A stretch of 64,000 nucleotides of DNA. Source: an uncultured Clostridium sp. Lineage in GTDB: Bacteria; Bacillota; Clostridia; Lachnospirales; Lachnospiraceae. Below the pieces are notes generated by a model, which did no database searches, was not told where the DNA came from, and saw only the letters and a program-made list of their open reading frames with translations. Positions 17,406 to 25,294 of this stretch are shown here, one piece after another. Positions within the stretch are counted from its first letter, which is position 1. Each line of letters begins with the position of its first letter. The position numbers were made by a program, and so were the translations under genes. The stretch lies in NCBI GenBank assembly GCA_900542035.1, contig UQMJ01000001.1, positions 124,001-188,000 of the forward strand. Direction: 5' to 3'.

Positions 17406-20400
17406 CAGATTTACATATTCATTCCAGATATTCCAGAGCTACCAGTAAAGAAGGAACTCCAGAGCATCTGGATCTCTGGGCGAGAAAAAAAGGCATTCAG
17501 ATTGTGGGAACCGGAGATTTTACCCATCCGGCATGGCGGAAAGAGCTGGAAGAAAAGCTGGTTCCGGAAGGAAACGGGTTTTACCGTCTGAAGGAAGAAT
17601 ACGCAGTGGAGGATCAGACGGCAGGAGCAAAAGAGGTACATTTTGCAGTCAGCGGAGAGATTAGTTCTATTTATAAAAAAGACGGCAAGGTGCGGAAGGT
17701 GCACAGCCTGATTCTGCTGCCAAGCCTGGAAGATGCAGAAAAAGTGTCTGCAAAATTAGAAACGATTGGAAATATCCATTCAGACGGGCGGCCAATTTTA
17801 GGGCTGGACTGCCATGATCTTCTGGAAATTCTTCTGGAATTATCGCCTCAGTCCATTTACATTCCGGCTCATATCTGGACGCCGCATTTTTCTTTGTTCG
17901 GGGCATTTTCTGGATTTGATACCGTAGAAGAGTGTTTTGGCGATCTGACTCCGTACATTCACGCAATGGAGACCGGCCTGTCTTCGGATCCGCCGATGAA
18001 CTGGAGACTGTCTATGCTGGATTCTTATCAGCTGGTATCCAATTCGGATGCCCATTCTCCGGCAAAGCTGGGAAGGGAAGCCAATCTCCTTCAGATTCCA
18101 ATGAGTTATGAAGGGCTTTACCAGGCAATTCAGACTGGAGACGGCTTAGAAGGAACCATTGAATTTTTTCCAGAAGAGGGAAAATACCATATGGACGGCC
18201 ACCGGAAATGCCATTTGTGCCTGACGCCTTCCCAGACGGCAAAGTATGGAGGAAAATGTCCGGTTTGCGGAAAAAAGATTACCATTGGAGTAGCCAATCG
18301 GGCCGAACAGCTTTCCGACAGGGCAGAAGGCTTTGTAAGGGCGGGAGCAAAGCCCTTTGAAAGCCTGGTTCCCCTTCCGGAAGTGATTGCTTCCTGCACA
18401 GGGCGCTCATCTGCCAGTGTCAAAGTGCAGCAGCAATACGAAGAACTGTTAAAAACCCTGGGGCCGGAGTTTGTGATTTTACGGGAAACACCGATTCCGG
18501 ACATTGAAGCGGCGGCAGGACGGCGCGTAGCGGAGGGAATCCGCCGCTTGAGAGAAGGATGTGTGGAGAAAATCTCCGGCTTTGATGGAGAATATGGAAC
18601 CATCCGCCTGTTTTCGCCGGAGGAGTTAAGCAGTACGGAAGGGCAGATGGATTTATTTGCTTCTTTTGGAATCGAAAAAAAGGCTGGCAAACCAAAAGAA
18701 CCAGGGCAGAAAGAGCGGCTGGATCCGGAGCAGTTAAAAGGCCAGGAAGAGACTGGAAGGGCGCCGGAAGTCTCAGAAAAGACAGAAGCCCTTCTTCCAA
18801 ATCCTTTTCAGAAGGAGGCCATAGAAACGCCTGGGCGGGCCGTTGCAGTTTTTGCAGGCCCTGGGACTGGAAAAACCAGGACAATGATTTTACGGATTCT
18901 CTGGCTTTTGCAGAACCGGAAGGGAAAGCCGTCGGAGATTACTGCGGTTACATTTACCAACAAAGCGGCGGCAGAGATGAAAGAACGTCTGAAAAAAGGA
19001 CTGGGAAACAGCAGAAGCCTGAATAATATGCAGATCGGAACCTTTCATTCCATCTGTCTGAATCTGTTAAAAGAACGACTTGGAACGTGTCTCATTGCAG
19101 ATCCAAGAACCCAGCAGATTTTAGCAAAAGAGACAATCAGCCGGTTTGGACTGTCCTGTCAGCCGGAACAATTTTTAAGAGAGGTATCCAGGCGCAAAAA
19201 CGGATGGTGGGAAGGCCAGATTCCGGAAACGCTGTTTGAAGGCAGACCGGAAGCAGCAGACGATTATCAGAAGCTTCTGAAAGAAAAAGGCCTGTTTGAT
19301 TATGATGATCTGCTGATAGAAACCCTGAAGCTTTTAGAAGCAGGGGAAGAATTTGGCAGCAAACGGTTTTCCTATCTCTTTGTCGATGAATACCAGGACG
19401 TCAGCCCGCTGCAGTTTCAGCTGATTTTAAAGTGGAACCAGAGAGGAAAAGAACTGTTTGTAATCGGCGATCCCGATCAGTCTATTTATGGATTTAGAGG
19501 AGCGGATGCCAACTGTTTTGGGAATCTGGAAAAACAGTTTCCAGACATGACAAAAATCCGTCTGGAAGATAACTACCGGTCTGCTCCAGCCATTATCCGC
19601 TCTGCGGCTGCATTGATTTCCCACAATCACGGAGCTCCCAGGAGCTGGACGGCCCGTCAGAACGGGGAACAGCTCATACGTATCGCTGAGACAGAAGGAG
19701 ATTTTTCGGAAGCGGTCTTTATTGCAAAGGAAATCAACCGGATGACGGGAGGCATTGATATGCTGGATGCAGCAGAAAATGCCAGAACCAGAGACGGGCT
19801 GCCGATTCGGAGTTTTGGGGAGATTGCGGTGCTTTACCGGACCAGGCATCAGAGCGCAGTGCTGGAAAAATGCCTGCAAAAAGAAGGAATCCCCTATACC
19901 ATAGCCGGACAGGAAGAATTTTTATCGGATCCGGCTGTCCAGGGGGCTCTGGCCTTTTTCCGTTATGCACAGAATCCTAAGGACTTGCAGGCGGCGGAAA
20001 CGTGCAGCAGCCTGCTCTGGGAACTGGAAGGAGATCAACTGGCAGAAAGCGTACAGAAGCAGGCCTTGGAGGCAATGCTTCCTAAAATAAAGCGGAAAAA
20101 TCCGGCAAAAATACTGGATTTGTGGATAGAAGAGTTTGGAAGCAGGTCTCATATAGAAGCGCTGAAACAACTGCGTTCCGCTGCCTTGTTTTACAAAACC
20201 ATGCCGGAATTTCTGGACGCCATGACATTAAGAGAAGAAGGAGACATAAAACGGCTGGGAGGTAAGACCTACGTATCCGATGCCGTAAGCCTGATGACTC
20301 TTCACGCTTCCAAAGGCCTGGAATTTCCAGCTGTGCTGATCTGCGGCGTCAATGAAGGAAAGATTCCTCTGGAGACAGAGAAACATACGGTTGACAGGGA

Positions 20401-20584
20401 AGAGGAACGGCGTCTTTTCTTTGTAGGGATGACAAGGGCAAAAGAAGAGCTGATTCTGACCTGTTCCGGCAGGCCGTCTCCATTTTTGCAGGAGATTCCA
20501 GAGAGGTTCTGCAGCGTTGAACAGGCAGGAAAGCCGGCAAAAGAAGAAAAGGTTCATCAGATGAGCCTGTTCGAATTTTTGTAG
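17396..20584 (+). CDS. Fusion of EndoQ-like PHP endonuclease with UvrD/Rep-type helicase
   Basis: The 1062-residue protein has two halves. Residues 1-430 resemble endonuclease Q: a PHP metal site begins with DLHIHSRYS (H7, H9), followed by GTGDFTHP, GLDCHDLLE, PAHIWTPHFS and SNSDAHSP. A four-cysteine zinc site follows (CHLC about 15 residues before CPVC). EndoQ nicks DNA 5' of deaminated or abasic sites. Residues about 470-1045 form a superfamily 1 helicase with GPGTGKT (Walker A), VDEYQDVSPLQ (motif II), IGDPDQSIYGFRG (III), TLHASKGLEFP (V) and GMTRAKEELIL (VI). The start overlaps yaaA. Single-chain fusions like this occur in some Clostridia. That it couples damage nicking to unwinding is inference. 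Confidence 0.88.
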   Translation: MYIADLHIHSRYSRATSKEGTPEHLDLWARKKGIQIVGTGDFTHPAWRKELEEKLVPEGNGFYRLKEEYAVEDQTAGAKEVHFAVSGEISSIYKKDGKVRKVHSLILLPSLEDAEKVSAKLETIGNIHSDGRPILGLDCHDLLEILLELSPQSIYIPAHIWTPHFSLFGAFSGFDTVEECFGDLTPYIHAMETGLSSDPPMNWRLSMLDSYQLVSNSDAHSPAKLGREANLLQIPMSYEGLYQAIQTGDGLEGTIEFFPEEGKYHMDGHRKCHLCLTPSQTAKYGGKCPVCGKKITIGVANRAEQLSDRAEGFVRAGAKPFESLVPLPEVIASCTGRSSASVKVQQQYEELLKTLGPEFVILRETPIPDIEAAAGRRVAEGIRRLREGCVEKISGFDGEYGTIRLFSPEELSSTEGQMDLFASFGIEKKAGKPKEPGQKERLDPEQLKGQEETGRAPEVSEKTEALLPNPFQKEAIETPGRAVAVFAGPGTGKTRTMILRILWLLQNRKGKPSEITAVTFTNKAAAEMKERLKKGLGNSRSLNNMQIGTFHSICLNLLKERLGTCLIADPRTQQILAKETISRFGLSCQPEQFLREVSRRKNGWWEGQIPETLFEGRPEAADDYQKLLKEKGLFDYDDLLIETLKLLEAGEEFGSKRFSYLFVDEYQDVSPLQFQLILKWNQRGKELFVIGDPDQSIYGFRGADANCFGNLEKQFPDMTKIRLEDNYRSAPAIIRSAAALISHNHGAPRSWTARQNGEQLIRIAETEGDFSEAVFIAKEINRMTGGIDMLDAAENARTRDGLPIRSFGEIAVLYRTRHQSAVLEKCLQKEGIPYTIAGQEEFLSDPAVQGALAFFRYAQNPKDLQAAETCSSLLWELEGDQLAESVQKQALEAMLPKIKRKNPAKILDLWIEEFGSRSHIEALKQLRSAALFYKTMPEFLDAMTLREEGDIKRLGGKTYVSDAVSLMTLHASKGLEFPAVLICGVNEGKIPLETEKHTVDREEERRLFFVGMTRAKEELILTCSGRPSPFLQEIPERFCSVEQAGKPAKEEKVHQMSLFEFL

Positions 20585-20610
20585 CAATCTCCAGAACGAA
20601 AAAATAAATA

Positions 20611-20638
20611 AAAAGCGGTTGTTGGAACTCCCGCTTTT
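20611..20638 (+). terminator. Candidate intrinsic terminator after the EndoQ-UvrD gene
   Basis: An 8-bp stem (AAAAGCGG with CCGCTTTT) encloses a 12-base loop. The T-rich arm can serve as the U-tract, but it is short, and the hairpin overlaps the -35 box of the uxuA promoter. Confidence 0.5.
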
Positions 20639-20648
20639 GTGTTATAAT
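20619..20648 (+). promoter_or_regulatory. Sigma-A-type promoter of uxuA
   Basis: TTGTTG and a perfect TATAAT are separated by 18 bases. Transcription would start near 20655, about 35 bases before the uxuA ATG. The -35 lies within the preceding terminator hairpin. Confidence 0.65.
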
Positions 20649-20690
20649 AATAGCTACTGGATTTAAAATATGATAAAAGGAGGAATTCTT

Positions 20691-21776
20691 ATGCCAATGC
20701 AAATGGGTTTTCGCTGGTATGGAGAAGGCAATGATAAGATCAAGCTTTCTGACATCAAACAAATCCCTGGAGTAACCAGCATTGTCTGGGCATTGCACAA
20801 CAAGATGCCAGGTGAAGTATGGGAAGTAGATGAAATTGCAGAAGTGCAGAAGCAGCTGGAACCATACGGATTTAATATGGATGTAGTTGAGTCTGTAAAT
20901 GTGCATGACGACATTAAGATTGGTCTGCCGACCCGCGATAAGTACATTGAAAATTATATTCAGACAATTCGCAATCTTGCGAAATTTGGAGTAAAGGTAA
21001 TCTGTTACAATTTTATGCCGATTTTTGACTGGACCCGTACCGATTTATTCCATCCGGTAGGAGACGGTTCCACTGCTTTATATTATGAGGCAAGCCGCAT
21101 TCACGACGATCCAAAGGAGATGGCAGATTATATTTTAAACAATTTAAATGGTCTGACCTTCCCAGGATGGGAGCCGGAGCGTATGGCAAAGCTGGACGAG
21201 CTGTTTGCTGCTTATAAGCCGGTAACAAAAGAAAAATTGTGGGAGAACCTGAAATATTTCCTGGAGGCATTAATGCCGGTCTGCCACGAAACCGACATCC
21301 GGATGGCAATCCATATGGACGATCCGCCGTGGGATATTTTTGGTCTGCCGCGTCTTCTGACCTGTTCTGAGAACATTGACCGGTTCCTGTCAATGGTAGA
21401 CGATCCATACAACTGTCTGACCCTGTGTTCCGGCAGCTTAAATGCAGATCCAAAGAATAACGTTGCTTCCATTATCCGCAAGCACTGCGACCGCATTGCC
21501 TTTGCCCATATCCGCAATGTAAAGCATTTTGAAAACGGAGATTTCTCAGAGGCAAGCCATCGTGACTGCGATGGAGATACCGGAATTCTGGATATTCTGA
21601 AAGCATACCATGACTGTGGATTTGAAGGATATATCCGTCCGGATCATGGACGTCATCTGTGGGATGAAGGTCCTGGCAACGTACGTCCAGGCTACGGTTT
21701 ATACGATCGTGCACTGGGAATCATGTATATGTTGGGTGTCTGGGATATACTGGATAAACTGGATGCTGAAAAGTAA
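20691..21776 (+). CDS. uxuA: Mannonate dehydratase
   Basis: UxuA dehydrates D-mannonate to 2-keto-3-deoxygluconate in glucuronate breakdown. The protein has 361 residues, and the N-terminus MQMGFRWYGEGND and the segments GVTSIVWALH, VIESVNVHDDIK-like (VVESVNVHDD) and HMDDPPWDIFGLPR are hallmarks of the UxuA metal-dependent TIM-barrel family. The last third holds AHIRNVKHF and the metal-site DHGRHLWDE. I chose the ATG at 20691, 6 bases after AGGAGG. An in-frame ATG at 20670 has no site. The gene has its own promoter and terminator and stands as a single-gene unit. No other hexuronate genes are adjacent. Confidence 0.95.
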   Translation: MPMQMGFRWYGEGNDKIKLSDIKQIPGVTSIVWALHNKMPGEVWEVDEIAEVQKQLEPYGFNMDVVESVNVHDDIKIGLPTRDKYIENYIQTIRNLAKFGVKVICYNFMPIFDWTRTDLFHPVGDGSTALYYEASRIHDDPKEMADYILNNLNGLTFPGWEPERMAKLDELFAAYKPVTKEKLWENLKYFLEALMPVCHETDIRMAIHMDDPPWDIFGLPRLLTCSENIDRFLSMVDDPYNCLTLCSGSLNADPKNNVASIIRKHCDRIAFAHIRNVKHFENGDFSEASHRDCDGDTGILDILKAYHDCGFEGYIRPDHGRHLWDEGPGNVRPGYGLYDRALGIMYMLGVWDILDKLDAEK

Positions 21777-21802
21777 TCAGACCAGCTGAGAACGCGAAAA
21801 AT

Positions 21803-21848
21803 CGCTGTAAATAGATGAGTCCATCATCTGCTTTGCAGCGTTTTTTTT
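21803..21848 (+). terminator. Intrinsic terminator after uxuA
   Basis: CGCTGTAAA pairs with CTTTGCAGCG, and an inner AGATGA/TCATCT helix extends the stem. A run of eight T follows immediately. Confidence 0.85.
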
Positions 21849-21897
21849 AGCTTTTTTCATTCAAATAATAGAATGGGATATAAATGAAAGGATTACA

Positions 21898-21903
21898 ATG
21901 TAG
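21898..21903 (+). promoter_or_regulatory. Minimal ATG-TAG start-stop ORF ahead of the second MATE gene
   Basis: A GAAAGGA ribosome binding site (21886-21892) is 5 bases from an ATG that is followed directly by TAG. The MATE ATG begins two bases later, 13 bases from the same site. The Shine-Dalgarno is therefore better placed for the start-stop codon pair than for the gene, which suggests initiation, stop and re-initiation. Confidence 0.45.
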
Positions 21904-21905
21904 AA

Positions 21906-23297
21906 ATGGAAAAAACACAAAAGACAGCCCTTTTTGAGCAGACGCCGATTCCCAAGGCGGTGATGCAGCTTTGTATTCCTACGATTTTAAGCTCTCTGGT
22001 CATGGTACTGTACAACCTGGCAGACACCTATTTCGTAGGAATGCTAAACGATCCGGTACAAAATGCAGCGGTAACCCTGGCGGCGCCGATGCTTCTGGCT
22101 TTTAATGCAGTTACCAATCTATTCGGAGTCGGAAGTTCCAGTATGATGAGCAGAGCTCTGGGACGGAAAGACTACGATATGGTAAAAAGAAGCGCAGCAT
22201 TCGGATTTTACTGTACCTTGTTCTGCGGAATCTTATTTTCGCTGGGATATACGATTTTAAAGCAGCCGGCTCTGGCGGTTTTAGGAGCAACCGAACTGAC
22301 AGAAGAAGCCACGGCTGGTTATCTGATGTGGACGGTCAGCTGCGGTACGGTTCCGGCCATGCTCAATGTGGTAATGGCCTATATGGTCCGTTCAGAGGGA
22401 GAAGCCCTTCACGCCAGCATCGGAACCATGAGCGGCTGTCTGTTAAATATGATTCTGGATCCGATTTTTATTTTGCCCTGGGGACTTAATATGGGAGCAG
22501 CCGGCGCAGGGTGCGCTACCTTTTTGTCAAACTGTGCAGCTTGTATGTATTTCTTCGTACTGCTTATCGTGAAGAAAAAACGCACGTTTGTCTGCATCAA
22601 TCCTAAGATGTTTAGTTTTAAAAAGCAGATTGTTTTAGGGGTATGCGGAGTAGGGATTCCGTCCTCCATTCAGAACTTATTAAACGTAACCGGTATGACG
22701 ATTTTAAACAATTTTACTGCTGTATATGGGGCGGACGCAGTAGCGGCAATGGGCATTACCCAGAAAGTGAACATGGTTCCTTTGTATGTCGCAATGGGAA
22801 TGTCCCAGGGAATTATGCCTCTTATCAGTTATACTTATGCCAGCGGCAATTATAAACGAATGAAGGGCAGCCTGAAATTTGCACTGAAGGTATCCCTTGG
22901 ATTTATTACGACAGCGGCAGTCCTTTATTTTGTTGGAGCCGGAACCATTACCCGTATGTTTATGGACAATGAAGCCATTGTGGCATACGGTACCAGATTC
23001 CTTCGGGGATTCTGTCTGGGCCTTCCGTTTTTGTGCATGGATTTTATGTCCGTCGGGGTGTTCCAGGCAACTGGAATGGGAAAAGAAGCTTTGATTTTTG
23101 CAATTATGCGGAAGATTTTATTGGAAATTCCGGCGCTGTATCTGTTAAACTATTTATTCCCGCTGTATGGTCTGGCTTACGCTCAGTTTGCAGCAGAGGC
23201 AGTTTTAGCCGCAGCCGCAGTCGTGGTGCTGGCGAAACTGTTCAGACGGCTGGATCATCCGGAGACAAAGGAGAGAGAAGAAGCGTGCAGGGATTAG
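21906..23297 (+). CDS. MATE family efflux transporter
   Basis: This 463-residue, 12-helix exporter belongs to the MATE family. The N-terminal half contains LCIPTILSSLVMVLYNLADTYF (split here for clarity: IPTILSSLVM and NLADTYFVG) and SSMMSRALGRKDY. The second half contains VGIPSSIQNLLNVTGMTIL and GMSQGIMPLISYTYASG. It is probably driven from the region after the uxuA terminator. An ATG-TAG pair just upstream may limit its translation. Its 3' end overlaps the GNAT gene by 13 bases. The substrate is unknown. Confidence 0.9.
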   Translation: MEKTQKTALFEQTPIPKAVMQLCIPTILSSLVMVLYNLADTYFVGMLNDPVQNAAVTLAAPMLLAFNAVTNLFGVGSSSMMSRALGRKDYDMVKRSAAFGFYCTLFCGILFSLGYTILKQPALAVLGATELTEEATAGYLMWTVSCGTVPAMLNVVMAYMVRSEGEALHASIGTMSGCLLNMILDPIFILPWGLNMGAAGAGCATFLSNCAACMYFFVLLIVKKKRTFVCINPKMFSFKKQIVLGVCGVGIPSSIQNLLNVTGMTILNNFTAVYGADAVAAMGITQKVNMVPLYVAMGMSQGIMPLISYTYASGNYKRMKGSLKFALKVSLGFITTAAVLYFVGAGTITRMFMDNEAIVAYGTRFLRGFCLGLPFLCMDFMSVGVFQATGMGKEALIFAIMRKILLEIPALYLLNYLFPLYGLAYAQFAAEAVLAAAAVVVLAKLFRRLDHPETKEREEACRD

Positions 23298-24067
23298 AGG
23301 ATCCAGGACCTGCTGCCGCCCTGTTCCGGAAATACAGGGATACCATGGTAAAGTCCTGTCTGGAAACAACGATGGGGAAAGTGTTTGCAGACGACCCCAG
23401 TTTTCCGCAGACCGCAGCGGCGTGTCTGGGAGAATTTTGTTTTCTGGCAGGAAAGGCAGACAGGAAATTTTTAGAAGAACTCAGGGACAAGCATCCCCAG
23501 GCAGGGATTCTGGTTCCCAATGGAGAAGGCTGGTCTGAGGTAATTGAACAGACTTACGGCAGCCAGGCGGAGCGGATTACCCGATATGCCTTTTTGAAAG
23601 AAGAGCACGTCTGGGATCTGGATTATCTGGAAAATCTGGCTCAAAGCCTGCCAAAAGGATGTTATCTGAAGCAGATGGATGAAGCGATTTACCAGTACGC
23701 AGAAAGCCACGAGTGGGCCAGAGACTGGGTATCCCAGTTTCCGTCTTATGAAGAATTTGCGGAAAAAAGCCTGGGCATAGCGGTAATAAAAGATGGAACC
23801 CCAGTGTCGGGAGCTGCTGCTTACTGCGCCAGCCGGAAGGAAATTGACATCCAGATTGACACACTTCCGGAATTTCGGAGAAAAGGGCTGGCGCTGGCCT
23901 GCGGGGCAAAGCTGATTCTGGAATGTGAAAAAAGGGGGCTGTATCCCAGCTGGGACGCCCACAATCCGGCTTCCGCAGCACTGGCCCAAAAGCTGGGATA
24001 CCACATGGAGAAGGAATATCCGGCTTATGTGGTTTCGGGGAGTTGTGAAAAGAATAATGGAGGATGA
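23285..24067 (+). CDS. GNAT family N-acetyltransferase
   Basis: The 260-residue product ends in a GNAT domain. A beta strand (GIAVIKDGTPVSGAAAYC) leads to EIDIQIDTLPEFRRKGLA, whose RRKGLA is the acetyl-CoA pyrophosphate loop, and then SWDAHNPASAALAQKLGY. The N-terminal half is helical and resembles the extension of the GNAT acetyltransferase family PF12746. I chose the GTG at 23285, downstream of AAGGAGAG and overlapping the MATE stop. Longer in-frame openings read through the exporter gene in another frame and are unlikely. The acceptor substrate cannot be told. Confidence 0.8.
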   Translation: MQGLEDPGPAAALFRKYRDTMVKSCLETTMGKVFADDPSFPQTAAACLGEFCFLAGKADRKFLEELRDKHPQAGILVPNGEGWSEVIEQTYGSQAERITRYAFLKEEHVWDLDYLENLAQSLPKGCYLKQMDEAIYQYAESHEWARDWVSQFPSYEEFAEKSLGIAVIKDGTPVSGAAAYCASRKEIDIQIDTLPEFRRKGLALACGAKLILECEKRGLYPSWDAHNPASAALAQKLGYHMEKEYPAYVVSGSCEKNNGG

Positions 24068-24070
24068 AAG

Positions 24071-25294
24071 ATGCGTATTTTGCATACAGCAGACTGGCAT
24101 CTGGGAAAATCACTGGAAGGGAGAAGCCGGCTGGAGGAACAAAGCCGGTTTCTTTCTGATTTTACGCAGATTGCAAAAGAAGAACAGGCGGATCTGGTAA
24201 TCGTTGCCGGAGATGTATACGACAGTTACAACCCGCCTGCAGAAGCAGAAAAATTATTTTACCGGACCTTAAAGGAGATAACGGAAGGGGGAAAAAGACT
24301 GGTGCTGGTCATTGCAGGCAACCATGACAGTCCGGATCGTCTGTCTGCAGCCGGACCTTTAGCCATGGAACACGGCATTCTGATGGCGGGTCTGCCTGGA
24401 AGCGTGATTCCGGCGGGGACGTATGGCCGTCATCAGGTCATAGATTCCGGAGAGGGCTATGTGGAAATAGAAATAAACGGAGAACGGGCAGTGATTTTGC
24501 TGCTTCCCTATCCCAGCGAAAAACGGCTGAACGACGTGATTTATCAGGAAATGGACGAAGAAGAGAAACGGGCGTCTTCCTATGGAGAGAGAATTGGACG
24601 ATTTTTTTCTGCTCTTGAAGGAATATACAGGGAGGATACGATTAATTTGGCTGTCGCCCATTTATTTGCCATGGACGCGTCTGCAGGCGGATCGGAACGG
24701 GGAATCAGCCTGGGCGGATCCTATGTGGTAGATGGAAGCTGTCTGCCCCAGAAAGCCCAGTATATTGCATTAGGCCATATCCATAAACCTCAGCAGGTTC
24801 CCCATACAGATGGAAGGGCATTTTACAGCGGGGCGCCGATGGCCTATCACCGGAACGAGGCAGGCGCCAGGCGGCAGTGTATTCTGATAGAGGTTCATGC
24901 GGGAATGCCGTTTGTAAAAAAGGAAATTCCCCTTCCGGTATATAAACCGGTCCAGATCTGGCGTGCAGAAAGCGTGGAACAGGCCGTTGGAATGTGTACG
25001 GATCATAGCGCGGAAGACTCCTGGGTGTATCTGGAAATTGAAACAGAACGGGGGTATATCCGGCAGGATGAAATCCGGATGATGAAGTCTTTAAAAGAAG
25101 ATTTGCTGGAAATACGCCCTATTCCAGTGGGAAAAGCAGGAGAAAAACAGCCTGCAGACGCAAGGAAAGAGAAAGATTTAAAAGAACTTTTTACAGAATA
25201 TTACCGTGGGAAAAACGGCGGGGCAGAGCCGGATGAAGAACTGATAGAGCTGCTTTTAGAACTGAGCCAGAAGAAGGAAGGAGGGAAAACGTGA
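24071..25294 (+). CDS. sbcD: Exonuclease SbcCD subunit D (Mre11-like)
   Basis: SbcD is the nuclease subunit of the SbcCD complex that opens hairpins and protein-blocked DNA ends. The metallophosphoesterase motifs are clear: ILHTADWHLGK, VIVAGDVYDS, VIAGNHDSPDR, AVAHLFAMD and YIALGHIHKPQ. The length of 407 residues is normal. The ATG lies 3 bases after the GNAT gene, and the TGA overlaps the GTG start of sbcC, so the two subunits are translationally coupled. Confidence 0.96.
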   Translation: MRILHTADWHLGKSLEGRSRLEEQSRFLSDFTQIAKEEQADLVIVAGDVYDSYNPPAEAEKLFYRTLKEITEGGKRLVLVIAGNHDSPDRLSAAGPLAMEHGILMAGLPGSVIPAGTYGRHQVIDSGEGYVEIEINGERAVILLLPYPSEKRLNDVIYQEMDEEEKRASSYGERIGRFFSALEGIYREDTINLAVAHLFAMDASAGGSERGISLGGSYVVDGSCLPQKAQYIALGHIHKPQQVPHTDGRAFYSGAPMAYHRNEAGARRQCILIEVHAGMPFVKKEIPLPVYKPVQIWRAESVEQAVGMCTDHSAEDSWVYLEIETERGYIRQDEIRMMKSLKEDLLEIRPIPVGKAGEKQPADARKEKDLKELFTEYYRGKNGGAEPDEELIELLLELSQKKEGGKT

